Assembly (NCBI GenBank): GCA_023667055.1
Contig: JAMPAV010000001.1
Coordinates: 159,561-223,560, forward strand
Direction of reading: 5' to 3'
DNA length: 64,000 nucleotides
Source: Muribaculum sp.
GTDB lineage: Bacteria; Bacteroidota; Bacteroidia; Bacteroidales; Muribaculaceae
A program made the position numbers and the translations under genes. Under the pieces are notes generated by a model. The model saw only the letters and a list, made by a program, of their open reading frames with translations. It was not told where the DNA came from and searched no databases. Below are positions 17,395 through 27,264 of this stretch, in pieces (position 1 is the stretch's first letter; the number at the start of each line of letters is the position of its first letter).

Positions 17395-19902
17395 TTATTT
17401 GGAAATTTTTTTGCTCACTGAGCCATCGGAATTTTTCACGATGACCACACCCTTGTATTCCTTGTTGACACGGTTGCCATCGACAGCGAACCTTGCTTCT
17501 TCCACTGAGCCTGGCATCACGGCTACATTGCTGATATTTGCACCGCCATTTGTCATGTCAACATTGACGAATCCCGGAACGTCTGAAAGAACAGTTTCTC
17601 CTTCTAATGTGAAACTTGAAACAACTGTGTATGAATACAAGTCGCTGCCAAGATTGCTGAATGTATAGGACTGAACACCTGCAGGGACTTCTACCTGACA
17701 GTCGAAGTGACGAACCACGTCGCCGGCCTTGACTTCCTGTACGGCCTCGAATGCTGTCATTGCAAACATCATTCCATAATATGATTGGAATTTAATCTGT
17801 TCTCCTTCCACAGGATTAATTTCGAGCCATCCGCTTACGTAGCCTTCTTCATCAAATGACACATGGCCCGTGAGTCCATCCTTAAGACAAGTGATGTAGA
17901 GATAATCACCGGGATATCCAATCGCCTCAATATATACGTAGAGTGAACCGCGTTCCGGATTAGCCATGATAGAAGGGGTGACAAGATAGCTGCCGGTGTA
18001 GTCAAGGCCACCGATCATGTTAAAGCCATAATACAGATTCTTCCCTGTCCAGCCCTTTTGGTCTGTGAATTTATCCAAAGAGGAGGAATCTTTTATTGGT
18101 TGCATAAGGGCTATGTCTGCTTCTCCATCGCAATTTCCGAATGTCTCAAGCATCAGTGAAAATTCCGGATCATCTTTTGTTATTTTTTCTGTACTATAGT
18201 TTGTCACATAATACTTCTGCGCCTTCGGAGCATCTTTCCAATTTGCGGTGAAACTGCCGGCTGCCACATTGGTTGCTCCCGAAAGTTCCGGTGCGGCAAC
18301 ACCAAATGCATGTATTTTATCTCCGATTGAGAATTCTTTTACATTGTGGCTGCGAACTCGATACCAGTATTCAGTTTCCGGTTCAAGTCCCACAAATGTG
18401 TAGTTGGTATCGCCGCTCTTTCCTGAATTGGGATCCATGCTCAGGCCTGTGTAAGTGTAGTAGTTGTAACTGTAATCATCATTGTCGCGGTCATAATAAT
18501 CACCATAATCGCCCTTCACGCGTTCAAGTACATACGGGCGCTCTGACCATACTGAAATGTTATCGACGAATATTTTTGAATCTTCTGTGGTTCCGTATGC
18601 ATACACACGAACAGCTTTGTACATGCCCTCAAACATAGGACCGCTAAGCTCAACCTCATAGTAATACCCCGGTGATGTCCACCATCCGTCGCATGCCAGA
18701 TAACCCAGAGGTTCCCATCCATTTTCTCCAAGAACATCGTAGAGGAGGTAAAGAGCATCCTCGCGAGTCTCCATGTCATCCATAAGAAATTTCACATTTG
18801 TGGAGAACAGGCCGAGTTTCGCACCCATGTCTGCCATCGCAATCCCGTTGCCCTCTCCGTCTGCCACAATGGCGAATGCATTGGTGCCATCTACACCTTC
18901 GCCTTCCGCATATTCTGCCTGAGGTGCAGAAAGCCATTCCGGTAGAGTTTCGGTTTCGAAGTCAAATGTTTCATCGAGTCCGCTATCTGCAGTATATACT
19001 TGTTTCCATAGATCTATGTAATAGTTGTAGGAGCGACGTACGGGATCCCAGTTGATGGTGAAGCCATCATTTGTAAAGTTTGTGGCTGAGTTCACCGTCG
19101 GACAAGGCAGATACGTGTTGTCGTCGGTGATTTTGATCCAGTCAATTTCAATGCTGCCGCGTGTGCTGAGATTCAAATAGCCGTCGGCATTTGCATTCTC
19201 ATTACGGAATTTAAAGGTTATTTCCTGCCAACCTTCATTTTCATAAATCTGACCGGATGACATCATGCTGTAGTAACCCATGTCGGTTTTTGCATAATCA
19301 TAACTGTCATAGCCATGAATATACGCTGATAGGGTAAGATCGGATCCACCTGATGTGGAATATCCCAATTCATTGTTTGAGCCATAAAAAATCCGTGTGG
19401 CGCGGGCGCGTATCGTGACAGTGACGTCTCCTGAATAGTCTCCCATTGGAGTGTTGATGCCTGCTGCCATCTGCGGATTGTAACACTGCAACACAACGGT
19501 GCCTCCCTTACCTGCCATCACAAAGTCACCCTCCCAGGTTCCGCTTTCGGGAGTATAGTCGTTGTTGATGTAACGACCAGGCTCATAATAATGGCTTGCT
19601 ATGTAATCAGCATATCTTTCTCCTAAATTTCCGATGGTCTCGGTTGTGCCATCGGGCACATTGTTAAAGTCCTCGTAAAGGACAACTGTTTTTTTCTCAA
19701 CAGATGCCTTTTGAGGAGCCTGCGCACGCAGGGGTATAACCTTTTGGTTGGAAAAGGATTGGATCTCAATCGATTTGTCTTTTTTAGCCTGAACACTGAC
19801 TAAATCTTTGAGATTAACACGTCCTTCAATCACTGACGGAGCGGCTGCCGTGGCGGATGCACAAACAGCTGCAGAGCCTAAAATTGCGTAAATCTTTTTC
19901 AT
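17395..19902 (-). CDS. large secreted protein with fibronectin type III-like and carbohydrate-binding-like domains
   Basis: An 835-residue exported protein. The signal peptide is MKKIYAILGSAAVCASATAAA. Jelly-roll-like modules (VVLYEDFNNVPDGTTE, GWQEITFKFRNENA, IEIDWIKITDD) precede two FnIII-like repeats. These are recognised by FTINWDPVRRSYNYYIDLWK with ETEYWYRVRSHN, and FTANWKDAPKAQKYYVTNYS. The C-terminus (ARFAVDGNRVNKEYKGVVIVKNSDGSVSKKI) looks like a type IX sorting tail. An adhesin or glycan-binding role is possible but is not shown by sequence. It is the first gene of a two-gene unit with the Omp28-like protein, behind the promoter at 19989-20019. Confidence 0.7.
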   Translation of the reverse strand: MKKIYAILGSAAVCASATAAAPSVIEGRVNLKDLVSVQAKKDKSIEIQSFSNQKVIPLRAQAPQKASVEKKTVVLYEDFNNVPDGTTETIGNLGERYADYIASHYYEPGRYINNDYTPESGTWEGDFVMAGKGGTVVLQCYNPQMAAGINTPMGDYSGDVTVTIRARATRIFYGSNNELGYSTSGGSDLTLSAYIHGYDSYDYAKTDMGYYSMMSSGQIYENEGWQEITFKFRNENANADGYLNLSTRGSIEIDWIKITDDNTYLPCPTVNSATNFTNDGFTINWDPVRRSYNYYIDLWKQVYTADSGLDETFDFETETLPEWLSAPQAEYAEGEGVDGTNAFAIVADGEGNGIAMADMGAKLGLFSTNVKFLMDDMETREDALYLLYDVLGENGWEPLGYLACDGWWTSPGYYYEVELSGPMFEGMYKAVRVYAYGTTEDSKIFVDNISVWSERPYVLERVKGDYGDYYDRDNDDYSYNYYTYTGLSMDPNSGKSGDTNYTFVGLEPETEYWYRVRSHNVKEFSIGDKIHAFGVAAPELSGATNVAAGSFTANWKDAPKAQKYYVTNYSTEKITKDDPEFSLMLETFGNCDGEADIALMQPIKDSSSLDKFTDQKGWTGKNLYYGFNMIGGLDYTGSYLVTPSIMANPERGSLYVYIEAIGYPGDYLYITCLKDGLTGHVSFDEEGYVSGWLEINPVEGEQIKFQSYYGMMFAMTAFEAVQEVKAGDVVRHFDCQVEVPAGVQSYTFSNLGSDLYSYTVVSSFTLEGETVLSDVPGFVNVDMTNGGANISNVAVMPGSVEEARFAVDGNRVNKEYKGVVIVKNSDGSVSKKISK

Positions 19903-19988
19903 AGATGAAAAGTTGTTCCCGATGTTATTGCTGTTTACCTGAGAAAAAGCGGGAACCTTTCAATTTCCCTGAAACGTTGTATTGGATG

Positions 19989-20019
19989 CAAATTTAGGAC
20001 GAATTTATATGATTACAAT
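19989..20019 (-). promoter_or_regulatory. promoter of the secreted-protein pair
   Basis: TAAATTTG on the minus strand (19996-19989), with an ATTG -33 element 19 nt further upstream (20019-20016). The leader contains a 7-bp inverted repeat, GTTCCCG (19915-19921) with CGGGAAC (19950-19956). Confidence 0.55.
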
Positions 20020-20114
20020 TAATCTATATTAAAAAATGATAAAAAGGTGGTATTTTTAACAAATACGTATTAAAAAAATCTAAAATTTATGAATTAACCC
20101 GACATGATGAAAGA

Positions 20115-20720
20115 TTATCTTAAGGAAGAGCGAATTTTGGATAGATATTGTGGCGTAATCTTAAGATAAGACGCAATCATGCCGAGGGGGACAAGATTGA
20201 ATATTTCAGGAAAATATTTGGTGAGGTATTCATATTTTGTCTTGGCATCTCCCAAATCTCGTTTGGCTTTCATTTCATAATAATATGATTGGTTGTTTGC
20301 AAGTCCTAACATCCACAATGTAAAATCGTGTGATTCAGAAAGCAACCGATCATAATCCTGACGTTGTATCTTTATTATCCTCGACTCAGTGCATGCCTCA
20401 TAGCGGTAAAAAGATTCTTTTCCGCTATTGTAAGAACTATAGTTAAGGAAAACTGTCGGTATTGTGGAAAAATACTCAGTCTCCTCCTTGTCTCCATTCC
20501 AGAAACAGCAGCGAAGCAAACCATCAATTATGATATAAAGGTTTGGATCGAATTCACCTGTAGCAATCAATGCATCACCCTTTGCAAGGGTGATGGTATT
20601 CCCACATTCTAATAATTTGAGGAGTGTCTCTTCCTTTGGTTTATAATTGCATTCGTCCGGAAGGAGTTTAAGAAGCAGTTCTTTATCGGATTCTGAAATA
20701 CCGGGGATGGTCTTTTTCAT
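20115..20720 (-). CDS. Crp/Fnr-family transcriptional regulator
   Basis: A 201-residue regulator with an N-terminal cyclic-nucleotide-binding fold (ITLAKGDALIATGEFDPNLYIIIDGLLRC, TEYFSTIPTVFLNYSSY) and a C-terminal helix-turn-helix ending LGMIASYLKITPQYLSKIRSSLR. This shortened Crp-type HTH is common in Bacteroidota, where such proteins often control neighbouring transport or stress genes. No FNR-type cysteine cluster is present, so oxygen sensing by a 4Fe-4S centre is unlikely. The ATG at 20720 starts family-like sequence. An in-frame ATG at 20840 would add 40 poorly conserved residues. It is divergent from the SIMPL gene. Confidence 0.85.
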   Translation of the reverse strand: MKKTIPGISESDKELLLKLLPDECNYKPKEETLLKLLECGNTITLAKGDALIATGEFDPNLYIIIDGLLRCCFWNGDKEETEYFSTIPTVFLNYSSYNSGKESFYRYEACTESRIIKIQRQDYDRLLSESHDFTLWMLGLANNQSYYYEMKAKRDLGDAKTKYEYLTKYFPEIFNLVPLGMIASYLKITPQYLSKIRSSLR

Positions 20721-20909
20721 AATTGTTTCGCTTTTTATAGCTCGATGAGCCATGAGGAGATGCGTCGGGTCTTGGAGGAGAAGTTGCTCTCCTTTATCTC
20801 TTACAACACGGAAACGCCACTTCTTGTTTCGGAAAAACATTCAGCTTGTAGGTTTGTTGTTAATGATATATAACTATTCGTAAACCACCAATAAAAAACC
20901 AATTGAATT

Positions 20910-21629
20910 ATGAGCAATACATCGACCGATAAAAGCGCAGCTTGTGGGAGACTGATCCCTGCAGCTTTGATAGCAGCAGCGATAGTGATTCTTGGCATCT
21001 GTCTTAAGTGTGGCATTGACAACATAGCCTTCCGCGACCGGGAAGTGACTGTGAAGGGTCTTGCCGAAAGGGAGGTTCCCGCCGACCTCGTCACCTGGCC
21101 CATCACTTATTCTGTGGCAGGTGATGACTTGACTACCCTATATGATCAGGTGAATGCAAACAATGACAAAATCATTAAGTTTCTTACGTCAAATGGAATT
21201 GACCGTAAAGATATTTCGGTGAATCCTCCTGACACCTATAATGCTCTGAGCAACCAGTATCGTTCCGGCAACTTCAACTACAATTATTCCATCAATTGCA
21301 CAGTGACTGTGACCACAAAGATGGTGGATAAGGTGCGGGAATTGCTCAACCGTCAGTCGGAACTGTTGAAACAGGGGATCGCCTTCTCAAATTCTTATAT
21401 AAATTATCAGTTTACCGGACTTAACACCATAAAGCCGGAGATGATAGGTGAGGCCACGAAGGCGGCACGTGAGGCTGCCGCACAGTTTGCTGCTGACAGC
21501 GACAGCCGTGTGGGAAAGATTAAACACGCAAGCCAAGGTCAGTTCTCAATTGAGGATTCCGACTCGAGCACGCCCTACATGAAAAAGGTGCGTGTGGTCA
21601 CCACTATTGTCTATTATTTAAAAGATTAA
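20910..21629 (+). CDS. SIMPL (DUF541) domain protein, membrane anchored
   Basis: A 239-residue protein with one N-terminal membrane segment (about residues 15-35, LIPAALIAAAIVILGICLKCG) and a periplasmic SIMPL/DUF541 domain. Family features are VTVKGLAEREVPADLVTWPI, the NDKIIKFLTSNGIDRKDIS helix, the SVNPP loop and the C-terminal KVRVVTTIVYYL strand. The function of SIMPL proteins is poorly defined. E. coli YggE has been linked to oxidative stress. It is divergent from the Crp/Fnr gene, which may regulate it (inference), and is followed by a hairpin shared with the convergent GH106-like gene. Confidence 0.85.
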   Translation: MSNTSTDKSAACGRLIPAALIAAAIVILGICLKCGIDNIAFRDREVTVKGLAEREVPADLVTWPITYSVAGDDLTTLYDQVNANNDKIIKFLTSNGIDRKDISVNPPDTYNALSNQYRSGNFNYNYSINCTVTVTTKMVDKVRELLNRQSELLKQGIAFSNSYINYQFTGLNTIKPEMIGEATKAAREAAAQFAADSDSRVGKIKHASQGQFSIEDSDSSTPYMKKVRVVTTIVYYLKD

Positions 21630-21660
21630 GACCTAATAATGTTATAGCCTATGAAATGTA

Positions 21661-21693
21661 GAGCTCCGTCTGTCAGGTATGCAGGCGGAGCTC
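21661..21693. terminator. terminator between SIMPL gene and GH106-like gene
   Basis: A 12-bp stem with one G-U pair (left arm 21661-21672 beginning GAGCTCCG, right arm 21682-21693 ending CGGAGCTC) and a 9-nt loop. It sits between convergent genes, so it can serve both. Confidence 0.65.
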
Positions 21694-21698
21694 CATTT

Positions 21699-24233
21699 CT
21701 ATCGGCGTATTAGCCTGACTGTGGAGTTCAAGCCGGAAGGCATCGTATCCCAATCTTCGTATGTTGTTTTCTTATAATTCACGTCCACCACATTTATTTC
21801 CTTGAATTTGCGCCATTTCGTCCCCTTGCGGTCAAGGGCACGGATACGGTTGGCTCCGAGATTGGTTACTTCTATCCGCAATTCATTGGCACCGGCCTTC
21901 AGTGCATCCCCACATTTCAGTGTAAACGGTACAGACCATGCGCATCCAAGGAATTTACCGTTGAGATATACACGGGCGCTTTCACGCACATCTCCCAAGT
22001 CAATGTGCCACTCTCCATCAAAATCTTGTTTGTCAATATTAAAGGAAGTGGTATATACACCGGTGCCCGCAAGGTCATAGAGTTCGTCACTACCCAAATC
22101 AGTCCAAGATCTCAGGGAGTCAAGATTATATTTTGTCTCAATTTCCGGATATGATTCTATGAATGTCAACTCCCATGGTCTATCCCCGAGATCTATCGTG
22201 TCCTTAATTGACATTCTTGCAGCGCATGAAGGAAGAGATGTTTTCTTGTTGTAGGTGCATAGTATTCTCGATTCACCCGAGCGAAGATTCACCTCTAATT
22301 CTCCATCTTTGACATCGGCTCTGTAAATTTCACCTGTCAGGGGATCGAACCAAGCCGCATCGGCAAAATCGACAGCGAGTCTCACCGGTGCCTCTACATC
22401 CTCCGATGTGAGGTTTGCCATGAAATAATGGTATCCATCCGGATTTCGTCGCCGTAGGATGCGGAGATTGTGGTCAGTACGTAATGATTCGGATTCGGCA
22501 CCATGCTTTATTGCCTCATGGTCAATCCCTCGGATGATGACCGCTCCCGCCTTTTCAAGGGAATCGAGATGCTCTTTCGCTGCCGCCGACATTTCTCCGC
22601 TTCCCGGTATGATGAGTCCGTGATATCGGGTTCCTGCAGCGGTCTCGAGCATACCATCTCTGAAGTCGGTTGATAGAAGATACCTATCGCTTATATAGTC
22701 GAAATCATATCCGAGACTGTCAATCTCAAGCACATCTCTGATAAATTCAGGCACACGCTGATCCATCTTGTGAATCTCGAATGTAAGCAGCAACCCATCG
22801 TCGCCCGGCAACAATCTTTTGCGGAATATATCGCGTATTGGAAGATACACGAGATAGTCATTGTCCGGCTGCCCCCACTGCAAAAAACTTTGGCAACGTG
22901 TGATGTATTCGTTGAGGAAGGGGGCGTCACGCCAAATTGTGTTGGTCGGACTCATGTCGATGGAGGCATAGAATTTCCATCCCGGCCATGGGTCATCTTT
23001 TGGTGAATATGCAGTGCCATGATAAAACACATGGTTTATGCCGCTGGAGAACAGCAGGTCCAGGTCGGGTTTCATCTGCGATAGCGAAGAGCGGAAATGT
23101 TCTGTAAGCCATGTGAAAGTCTCACACGAAACGAGCGGTTTGCCGGTGATATGGGCTGCGGATGGTGCGTATTTCAAAGTGGTGATGTCGGTTTCATCAA
23201 AACGTATGAATTTGCGTTCTTCCTTGCGTAGCCCTTTGATTCCGAAGTTGGTCAGTCCGAAACTCTCTATCTCCGGCACATCCACAGCGGCATAAAGGTC
23301 GATGAGATTGGCCGGGCTGCCATGCGCTTGGTTGCGTGTCTGCACTCCATGCAGGTGTGCCCAGTCGGTCCATTGGCTTGTAAAGTTTTCAAGCAGCAAT
23401 TCGCCGAGGGTCATACGATAGTCGGCAAGCGTGGAGTTGTTGTCATCTACAAGTCCGAGCAATTCCGGCAGTTTGTCCTGGAGCCTATATCCGCGTCGCT
23501 GTTCAAACTCTTCAAATAGGGAGGGTGTCCAGTTGGCGCGATACACCTCATAACTGTCATTGAAGAAGTTGTGGGGATAAGGAGTACCGGTGGAGTCAAA
23601 GGCATTGCTGAATTTGTCGAGATATTTCCCTACGGCATTGCGGTCGAAATGATCCATCACAAGTCCCTGTCCTCCGGGGGCAGCCCGTTTCACCATCTGA
23701 CGTGTGCGGCTCTCGAAAAGCCTTATGATCTCTTCTCTCCCATCCGGCAGAGTGCGTCGGGACATCGCTATTTCCTTGGCAATGTCCTGGTCTTTCTCCG
23801 GTATTGCTTTCACCGGAATTCCTCCGGATGTCACTGTGTCAACCAGAGAAACTACCTTACACGCTGCTTCTTCAATGGTGATTTCAGGGCCACCGAAAGG
23901 CCATCCGGTGCCAAGGTTCATATCCACAAGCACATTGTTGCGCCTTGAGGCATCCTGTACTTCTCTCAGGGCTTTCATCCATTCTTCTGAAAGATATGGA
24001 ATTTCGTTAGCCTCATTACCTTGCACTCCATAAATGGGGGTTATCTCTACCGCCCCGAGTCCGGCCTTGGCGTACTCATCTATATTGTAGTTGATATTGA
24101 TCGAATCTACAGCCGACCCCAGCCACCACCACCGAGTCCCCGGCCTTGCCTCCGGTCCCGCCTCTGGCCACTGCTGCGCCATGGCCTCGACTGCAAAGAA
24201 AATTGTAATTAAAAAGTGTATGAATTCCTTCAC
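21699..24233 (-). CDS. GH106-like glycoside hydrolase (probable alpha-L-rhamnosidase)
   Basis: An 844-residue exported enzyme. The signal peptide ends at AMAQQ. The start of the mature domain (RPGTRWWWLGSAVD, YAKAGLGAVEITPIYGV) and the NVLVDMNLGTGWPFGGPEI block are characteristic of GH106, whose known members are inverting alpha-L-rhamnosidases. The C-terminal 130 residues (WELTFIESYP, YTTSFNIDK, WHIDLGDVRESARVYLNGKFLGCAWSVPF) form a GH2-type galactose-binding-like jelly roll. It starts only 12 nt after the stop of the Eco29kI-like methyltransferase, so it is now transcribed behind a restriction-modification module. With the nearby sulfatase and maturase, a sulfated rhamnose-containing glycan is a plausible substrate (inference). 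Confidence 0.82.
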   Translation of the reverse strand: MKEFIHFLITIFFAVEAMAQQWPEAGPEARPGTRWWWLGSAVDSININYNIDEYAKAGLGAVEITPIYGVQGNEANEIPYLSEEWMKALREVQDASRRNNVLVDMNLGTGWPFGGPEITIEEAACKVVSLVDTVTSGGIPVKAIPEKDQDIAKEIAMSRRTLPDGREEIIRLFESRTRQMVKRAAPGGQGLVMDHFDRNAVGKYLDKFSNAFDSTGTPYPHNFFNDSYEVYRANWTPSLFEEFEQRRGYRLQDKLPELLGLVDDNNSTLADYRMTLGELLLENFTSQWTDWAHLHGVQTRNQAHGSPANLIDLYAAVDVPEIESFGLTNFGIKGLRKEERKFIRFDETDITTLKYAPSAAHITGKPLVSCETFTWLTEHFRSSLSQMKPDLDLLFSSGINHVFYHGTAYSPKDDPWPGWKFYASIDMSPTNTIWRDAPFLNEYITRCQSFLQWGQPDNDYLVYLPIRDIFRKRLLPGDDGLLLTFEIHKMDQRVPEFIRDVLEIDSLGYDFDYISDRYLLSTDFRDGMLETAAGTRYHGLIIPGSGEMSAAAKEHLDSLEKAGAVIIRGIDHEAIKHGAESESLRTDHNLRILRRRNPDGYHYFMANLTSEDVEAPVRLAVDFADAAWFDPLTGEIYRADVKDGELEVNLRSGESRILCTYNKKTSLPSCAARMSIKDTIDLGDRPWELTFIESYPEIETKYNLDSLRSWTDLGSDELYDLAGTGVYTTSFNIDKQDFDGEWHIDLGDVRESARVYLNGKFLGCAWSVPFTLKCGDALKAGANELRIEVTNLGANRIRALDRKGTKWRKFKEINVVDVNYKKTTYEDWDTMPSGLNSTVRLIRR

Positions 24234-24245
24234 TATAATGTAACC

Positions 24246-25379
24246 TTATTTCAAAATGTTATTGATCAATGAGTCACAGACGATTTTTGCCAACTTTACT
24301 GGAACTGCATTGCCAAGTTGTCTCATAGCTTCAGTCCACGAGCCGAGAATTTGATAACTATCTGGGAATGTTTGAATTCGTTTTGCTTCAAAAATGGTGA
24401 AATATCTAAATTTGCCATTGCCAAATTTTATCATATTTTCGCCACCTGGCACTCCGTGTCCACCAGCCTTGATTGTTTTTGATGGTTCATCTATTGGACT
24501 TCCTGTGTGACCGGGATATTCCTTAGCCCCTTCACGTATGATATGTTCATCATGAAAGTATGTGCAATCATTAGGATTAGGCGTATTTACCAATGCATCT
24601 CTAATGGTTACCCAAGGTTTTAAGTCGGGTGGGAAAAAACCATATTTATTTGTCAGAAAGGCTTTGTGTGATGAAAATAATTCGTATTCTTCATTAGACG
24701 GTGATATGTTGTGTCTTTGCCAGTATTCTTGGGTAACGTATTTTTCCCATAACAAAGAATCATAAGAATGTGTTGATTTAGGCATAATCCACTTTTTGCC
24801 TAAATCTTTCCTTACTCCTATAATTATGACACGCTCGCGCTTTTGAGGCACACCGTAGTCGGCAGCGTTGACTAAACTAATAGAAACATCGTATGCTTCG
24901 CATGAAGCAACTTTGTTGGATAATTTTTGAATATCTGCAATATGATTATTTCTATCATTCTGTGTGTTTTTTATTGTCGGATATTGAAGTTGCAACAAAA
25001 TATATTGCAAATATTCATTGAAGTTTTCTCGTAATAGTCCTTTTACATTTTCAAAGAAAAACACTTTTGGCATCAATTCTCTAATAGATTGTATTGCAGA
25101 AGGGAACATATCTCTTGAATCCTCGTTTCCTTTGGCCTTCCCACCTAAAGAAAAAGGTTGACAAGGTGGCCCCCCGGCTACAATATCTATATCGGAATGT
25201 CGGGAAAAATCAAAATTACGAATGTCGCCCTCAAAGACAAGTTTGCTGTCGTAGTTCCGTCGTAAGGTCTTACATGCCTCTGAATTCCATTCTACAAAAG
25301 CATTATGATTTATTCCGGACAAACTAAGGCCGGTGGCTAATCCTCCAGCTCCAGAAAATATTTCTATACAATTAATCAT
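24246..25379 (-). CDS. C5-cytosine DNA methyltransferase of Eco29kI-like R-M system
   Basis: A 377-residue protective methyltransferase. The ordered C5-MTase motifs are present: I FSGAGGLATGLSLSG, IV GGPPCQPFSLGGKA with the catalytic Cys, VI FFENVKGLL, VIII VPQKRERVIIIG, and IX-X MRQLGNAVPVKLAKIV. The target-recognition region lies between about residues 200 and 330. The gene overlaps the end of the upstream restriction gene, so nuclease and methylase are translationally linked. Pairing with an Eco29kI-type nuclease suggests the target CCGCGG (inference). Base composition is clearly more AT-rich than in the GH106 and sulfatase genes around it. The ATG at 25385 is an alternative start. Confidence 0.9.
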   Translation of the reverse strand: MINCIEIFSGAGGLATGLSLSGINHNAFVEWNSEACKTLRRNYDSKLVFEGDIRNFDFSRHSDIDIVAGGPPCQPFSLGGKAKGNEDSRDMFPSAIQSIRELMPKVFFFENVKGLLRENFNEYLQYILLQLQYPTIKNTQNDRNNHIADIQKLSNKVASCEAYDVSISLVNAADYGVPQKRERVIIIGVRKDLGKKWIMPKSTHSYDSLLWEKYVTQEYWQRHNISPSNEEYELFSSHKAFLTNKYGFFPPDLKPWVTIRDALVNTPNPNDCTYFHDEHIIREGAKEYPGHTGSPIDEPSKTIKAGGHGVPGGENMIKFGNGKFRYFTIFEAKRIQTFPDSYQILGSWTEAMRQLGNAVPVKLAKIVCDSLINNILK

Positions 25380-26004
25380 CCTCATACGTAGAAAAATACA
25401 GTTTTACAGAAGTCTCAATCTCAATTTTTGTTTTTGACGATTGAGTACACTTGTTTGCCCATTGCCTTCCAGGATGAATTATATCCCATTCTGATTTTTC
25501 TTGATTGTATCGACCTTTCCCTGGATCATGATTGCCAAAACCATCCACTATGCAATTCCACAATGGTTGATAATGTCTTATAAGAGCGGCCTCTACTGTT
25601 CCAATTAAATTACTGGCAGCATTTTCCAAGATCATAAATCTACACAAAAAATCGTTGGCTTTTATGTTCTTTGCTGCATTTATACTTTTTGCATGGTCAC
25701 ACAGTCTTCTATACAACTCATTAGAACGACTTTCTTCTATGCGGCCCTGTCTCCATCCTCGAGGAACCGCTTTGCCAACATATATGGGTTGACTATATTC
25801 CAACCGATTTATTTCATGAAATTTTTTGTAAATTCCACTTTTCCCGATATAGTATAGGGCATATACCCCTGCGCCTACAAACGACTCTATTGGAGGTATT
25901 GGCTGTATGGGTGTCCCGTTAAAAAAGCGAATGGTGTCTTTTATTAATTCTTCAAATTCAGGAGAATGAAAGACATGCTTATTTCTGTCAAAGAGGAATT
26001 TCAT
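25372..26004 (-). CDS. Eco29kI-family GIY-YIG restriction endonuclease
   Basis: A 210-residue type II endonuclease of the GIY-YIG superfamily. The catalytic core reads GVYALYYIG, then PIYVGKAVPRGWRQGR, RLCDHAKSINAA (Arg and His of the active site), GTVEAALIRHYQPLWN (metal-binding Glu), and the family hallmark VDGFGNHDPGKGRYNQ. These match Eco29kI, which cuts CCGCGG, so a SacII-type specificity is likely though not proven. It lies directly upstream of, and overlaps, its methyltransferase, the same order as in Eco29kI. The 28 bases immediately before its start codon are nearly identical to one end of a MITE-like element at 53.7 kb. Confidence 0.9.
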   Translation of the reverse strand: MKFLFDRNKHVFHSPEFEELIKDTIRFFNGTPIQPIPPIESFVGAGVYALYYIGKSGIYKKFHEINRLEYSQPIYVGKAVPRGWRQGRIEESRSNELYRRLCDHAKSINAAKNIKANDFLCRFMILENAASNLIGTVEAALIRHYQPLWNCIVDGFGNHDPGKGRYNQEKSEWDIIHPGRQWANKCTQSSKTKIEIETSVKLYFSTYEDD

Positions 26005-26032
26005 ATTGTATCGTTTTAAATTGAACAGCTAC
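26005..26032 (-). repeat. 28-bp leader sequence shared with MITE-like element
   Basis: This stretch, read on the minus strand, begins GTAGCTGTTCAA and ends CGATACAAT directly before the restriction-gene ATG. It matches 27 of 28 bases of 53684-53711. A -7 box (TAATTTTG, 26046-26039) lies just upstream, so the shared sequence probably forms the 5' leader of the restriction mRNA. Confidence 0.7.
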
Positions 26033-26072
26033 ATAATACAAAATTACAAAAAAAATTGTAATAAGAGTTCAT

Positions 26073-27263
26073 TTATGTAAGATAACTGTTCATTATGTTT
26101 GCCGGAGTGCGGTCGTTGATGATTTCGTTTCTCATGAAGAGCATCGCCTTCTCTGTGTGGGAGAAGAAGCGGAAATATCCCTCGCAGAGATAATTGAGAT
26201 TAGGACCGCCTTCCGGATCGGAAATAATGCGGTTTTTGGGACATTCTCCGTTGCAGATGTATATGTAGCGACATTTCCGGCATTTATGAGGCAATTCGCG
26301 GCTTTTTGCGATGAATTCCTGATGTCTTGCGCTATTGAGCATTGCTGGGAATGAGGATTCCCGTATATTGCCGAGCAGGTGGTCGGGATATACGAAATGG
26401 TCGCAGGAATAAACATCCCCGTTATGCTCCATCACAAGGGCCTGTCCACATTCCCCGGCAAGTGTGCATACTCCGGGAGGAACACCGACATAGTTAGCCA
26501 ATGTGGCGTCTAAGATTTGCACAAACATCTTGCCGACGTCATGTTTCACCCATTCATCGAAAATGCAGCACAGAAAACTACCCCATTGTTCCGGAGTCAC
26601 TGAATATGGAGCGATTGCACCTCCGGCAACATCTGCCTGAACCTGCATTCCATTGTCGATTCTCTCCACGATTGGTGTGAATTGCAGGTATTGGCATTTC
26701 AGCGTGTCGCGAAAGAATCTGTAAAACTCCACCGGATAATCGGCATTATTGTTGTTGACAGTGGCCATCGCGTTCCAATCAACGCCATAAGTGTCAAGCA
26801 GGCGTGCCGCTTTTAATACCCGGAGGAATGTTGGCTTATTGCTATGGTCACATCTGTACTCGTCGTGAAGTTCCATCGGACCGTCTGTCGAAAGCCCAAT
26901 CAGAAAATTATTGTCGCGGAAAAACTTGCACCAGTCCGGGGTGATAAGTGTGCCGTTGGTCTGAATGCAGTTGTCGATATGGTGACTACCGGCATATTTC
27001 CGCTGCAGCGACAATGCAAGTTCATAAAATTTCCTGTTCCGCAGCAAGGGTTCTCCTCCATGCCATGTGAACATCACTGCCTCCTGAGGCTGGGAGGCAA
27101 TATAGTCGCGGATGAATTGCTCAAGCAGTTCATCTGTCATGATTTGGTTCCTGTCGCCATATATCCGGCTCTTATCGGTATAATAGCAATATTTGCAGGC
27201 AAGGTTGCATGATGCGCCGGCAGGTTTTGCCATCACCGATAGGGGTATGCCACCTGCAGCCAT
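26073..27263 (-). CDS. chuR: anaerobic sulfatase-maturating enzyme (radical SAM, SPASM)
   Basis: A cytoplasmic radical SAM enzyme (396 residues) that converts the active-site Ser or Cys of a sulfatase to formylglycine without oxygen. The SAM-binding cluster is CNLACKYCYY. GGEPLL follows, and the C-terminal SPASM domain has CTLAGECGQALV, YSCDHFVYPDHLLGNI and the CRKCRYIYICNGECPK cysteine cluster that binds two auxiliary 4Fe-4S centres. The start at 27263 follows the sulfatase stop by one base, while an in-frame ATG at 27284 would overlap it. Directly downstream of an S-type sulfatase, which only this type of maturase can serve in anaerobes, the functional link is strong. Confidence 0.92.
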   Translation of the reverse strand: MAAGGIPLSVMAKPAGASCNLACKYCYYTDKSRIYGDRNQIMTDELLEQFIRDYIASQPQEAVMFTWHGGEPLLRNRKFYELALSLQRKYAGSHHIDNCIQTNGTLITPDWCKFFRDNNFLIGLSTDGPMELHDEYRCDHSNKPTFLRVLKAARLLDTYGVDWNAMATVNNNNADYPVEFYRFFRDTLKCQYLQFTPIVERIDNGMQVQADVAGGAIAPYSVTPEQWGSFLCCIFDEWVKHDVGKMFVQILDATLANYVGVPPGVCTLAGECGQALVMEHNGDVYSCDHFVYPDHLLGNIRESSFPAMLNSARHQEFIAKSRELPHKCRKCRYIYICNGECPKNRIISDPEGGPNLNYLCEGYFRFFSHTEKAMLFMRNEIINDRTPANIMNSYLT

Positions 27264-27264
27264 G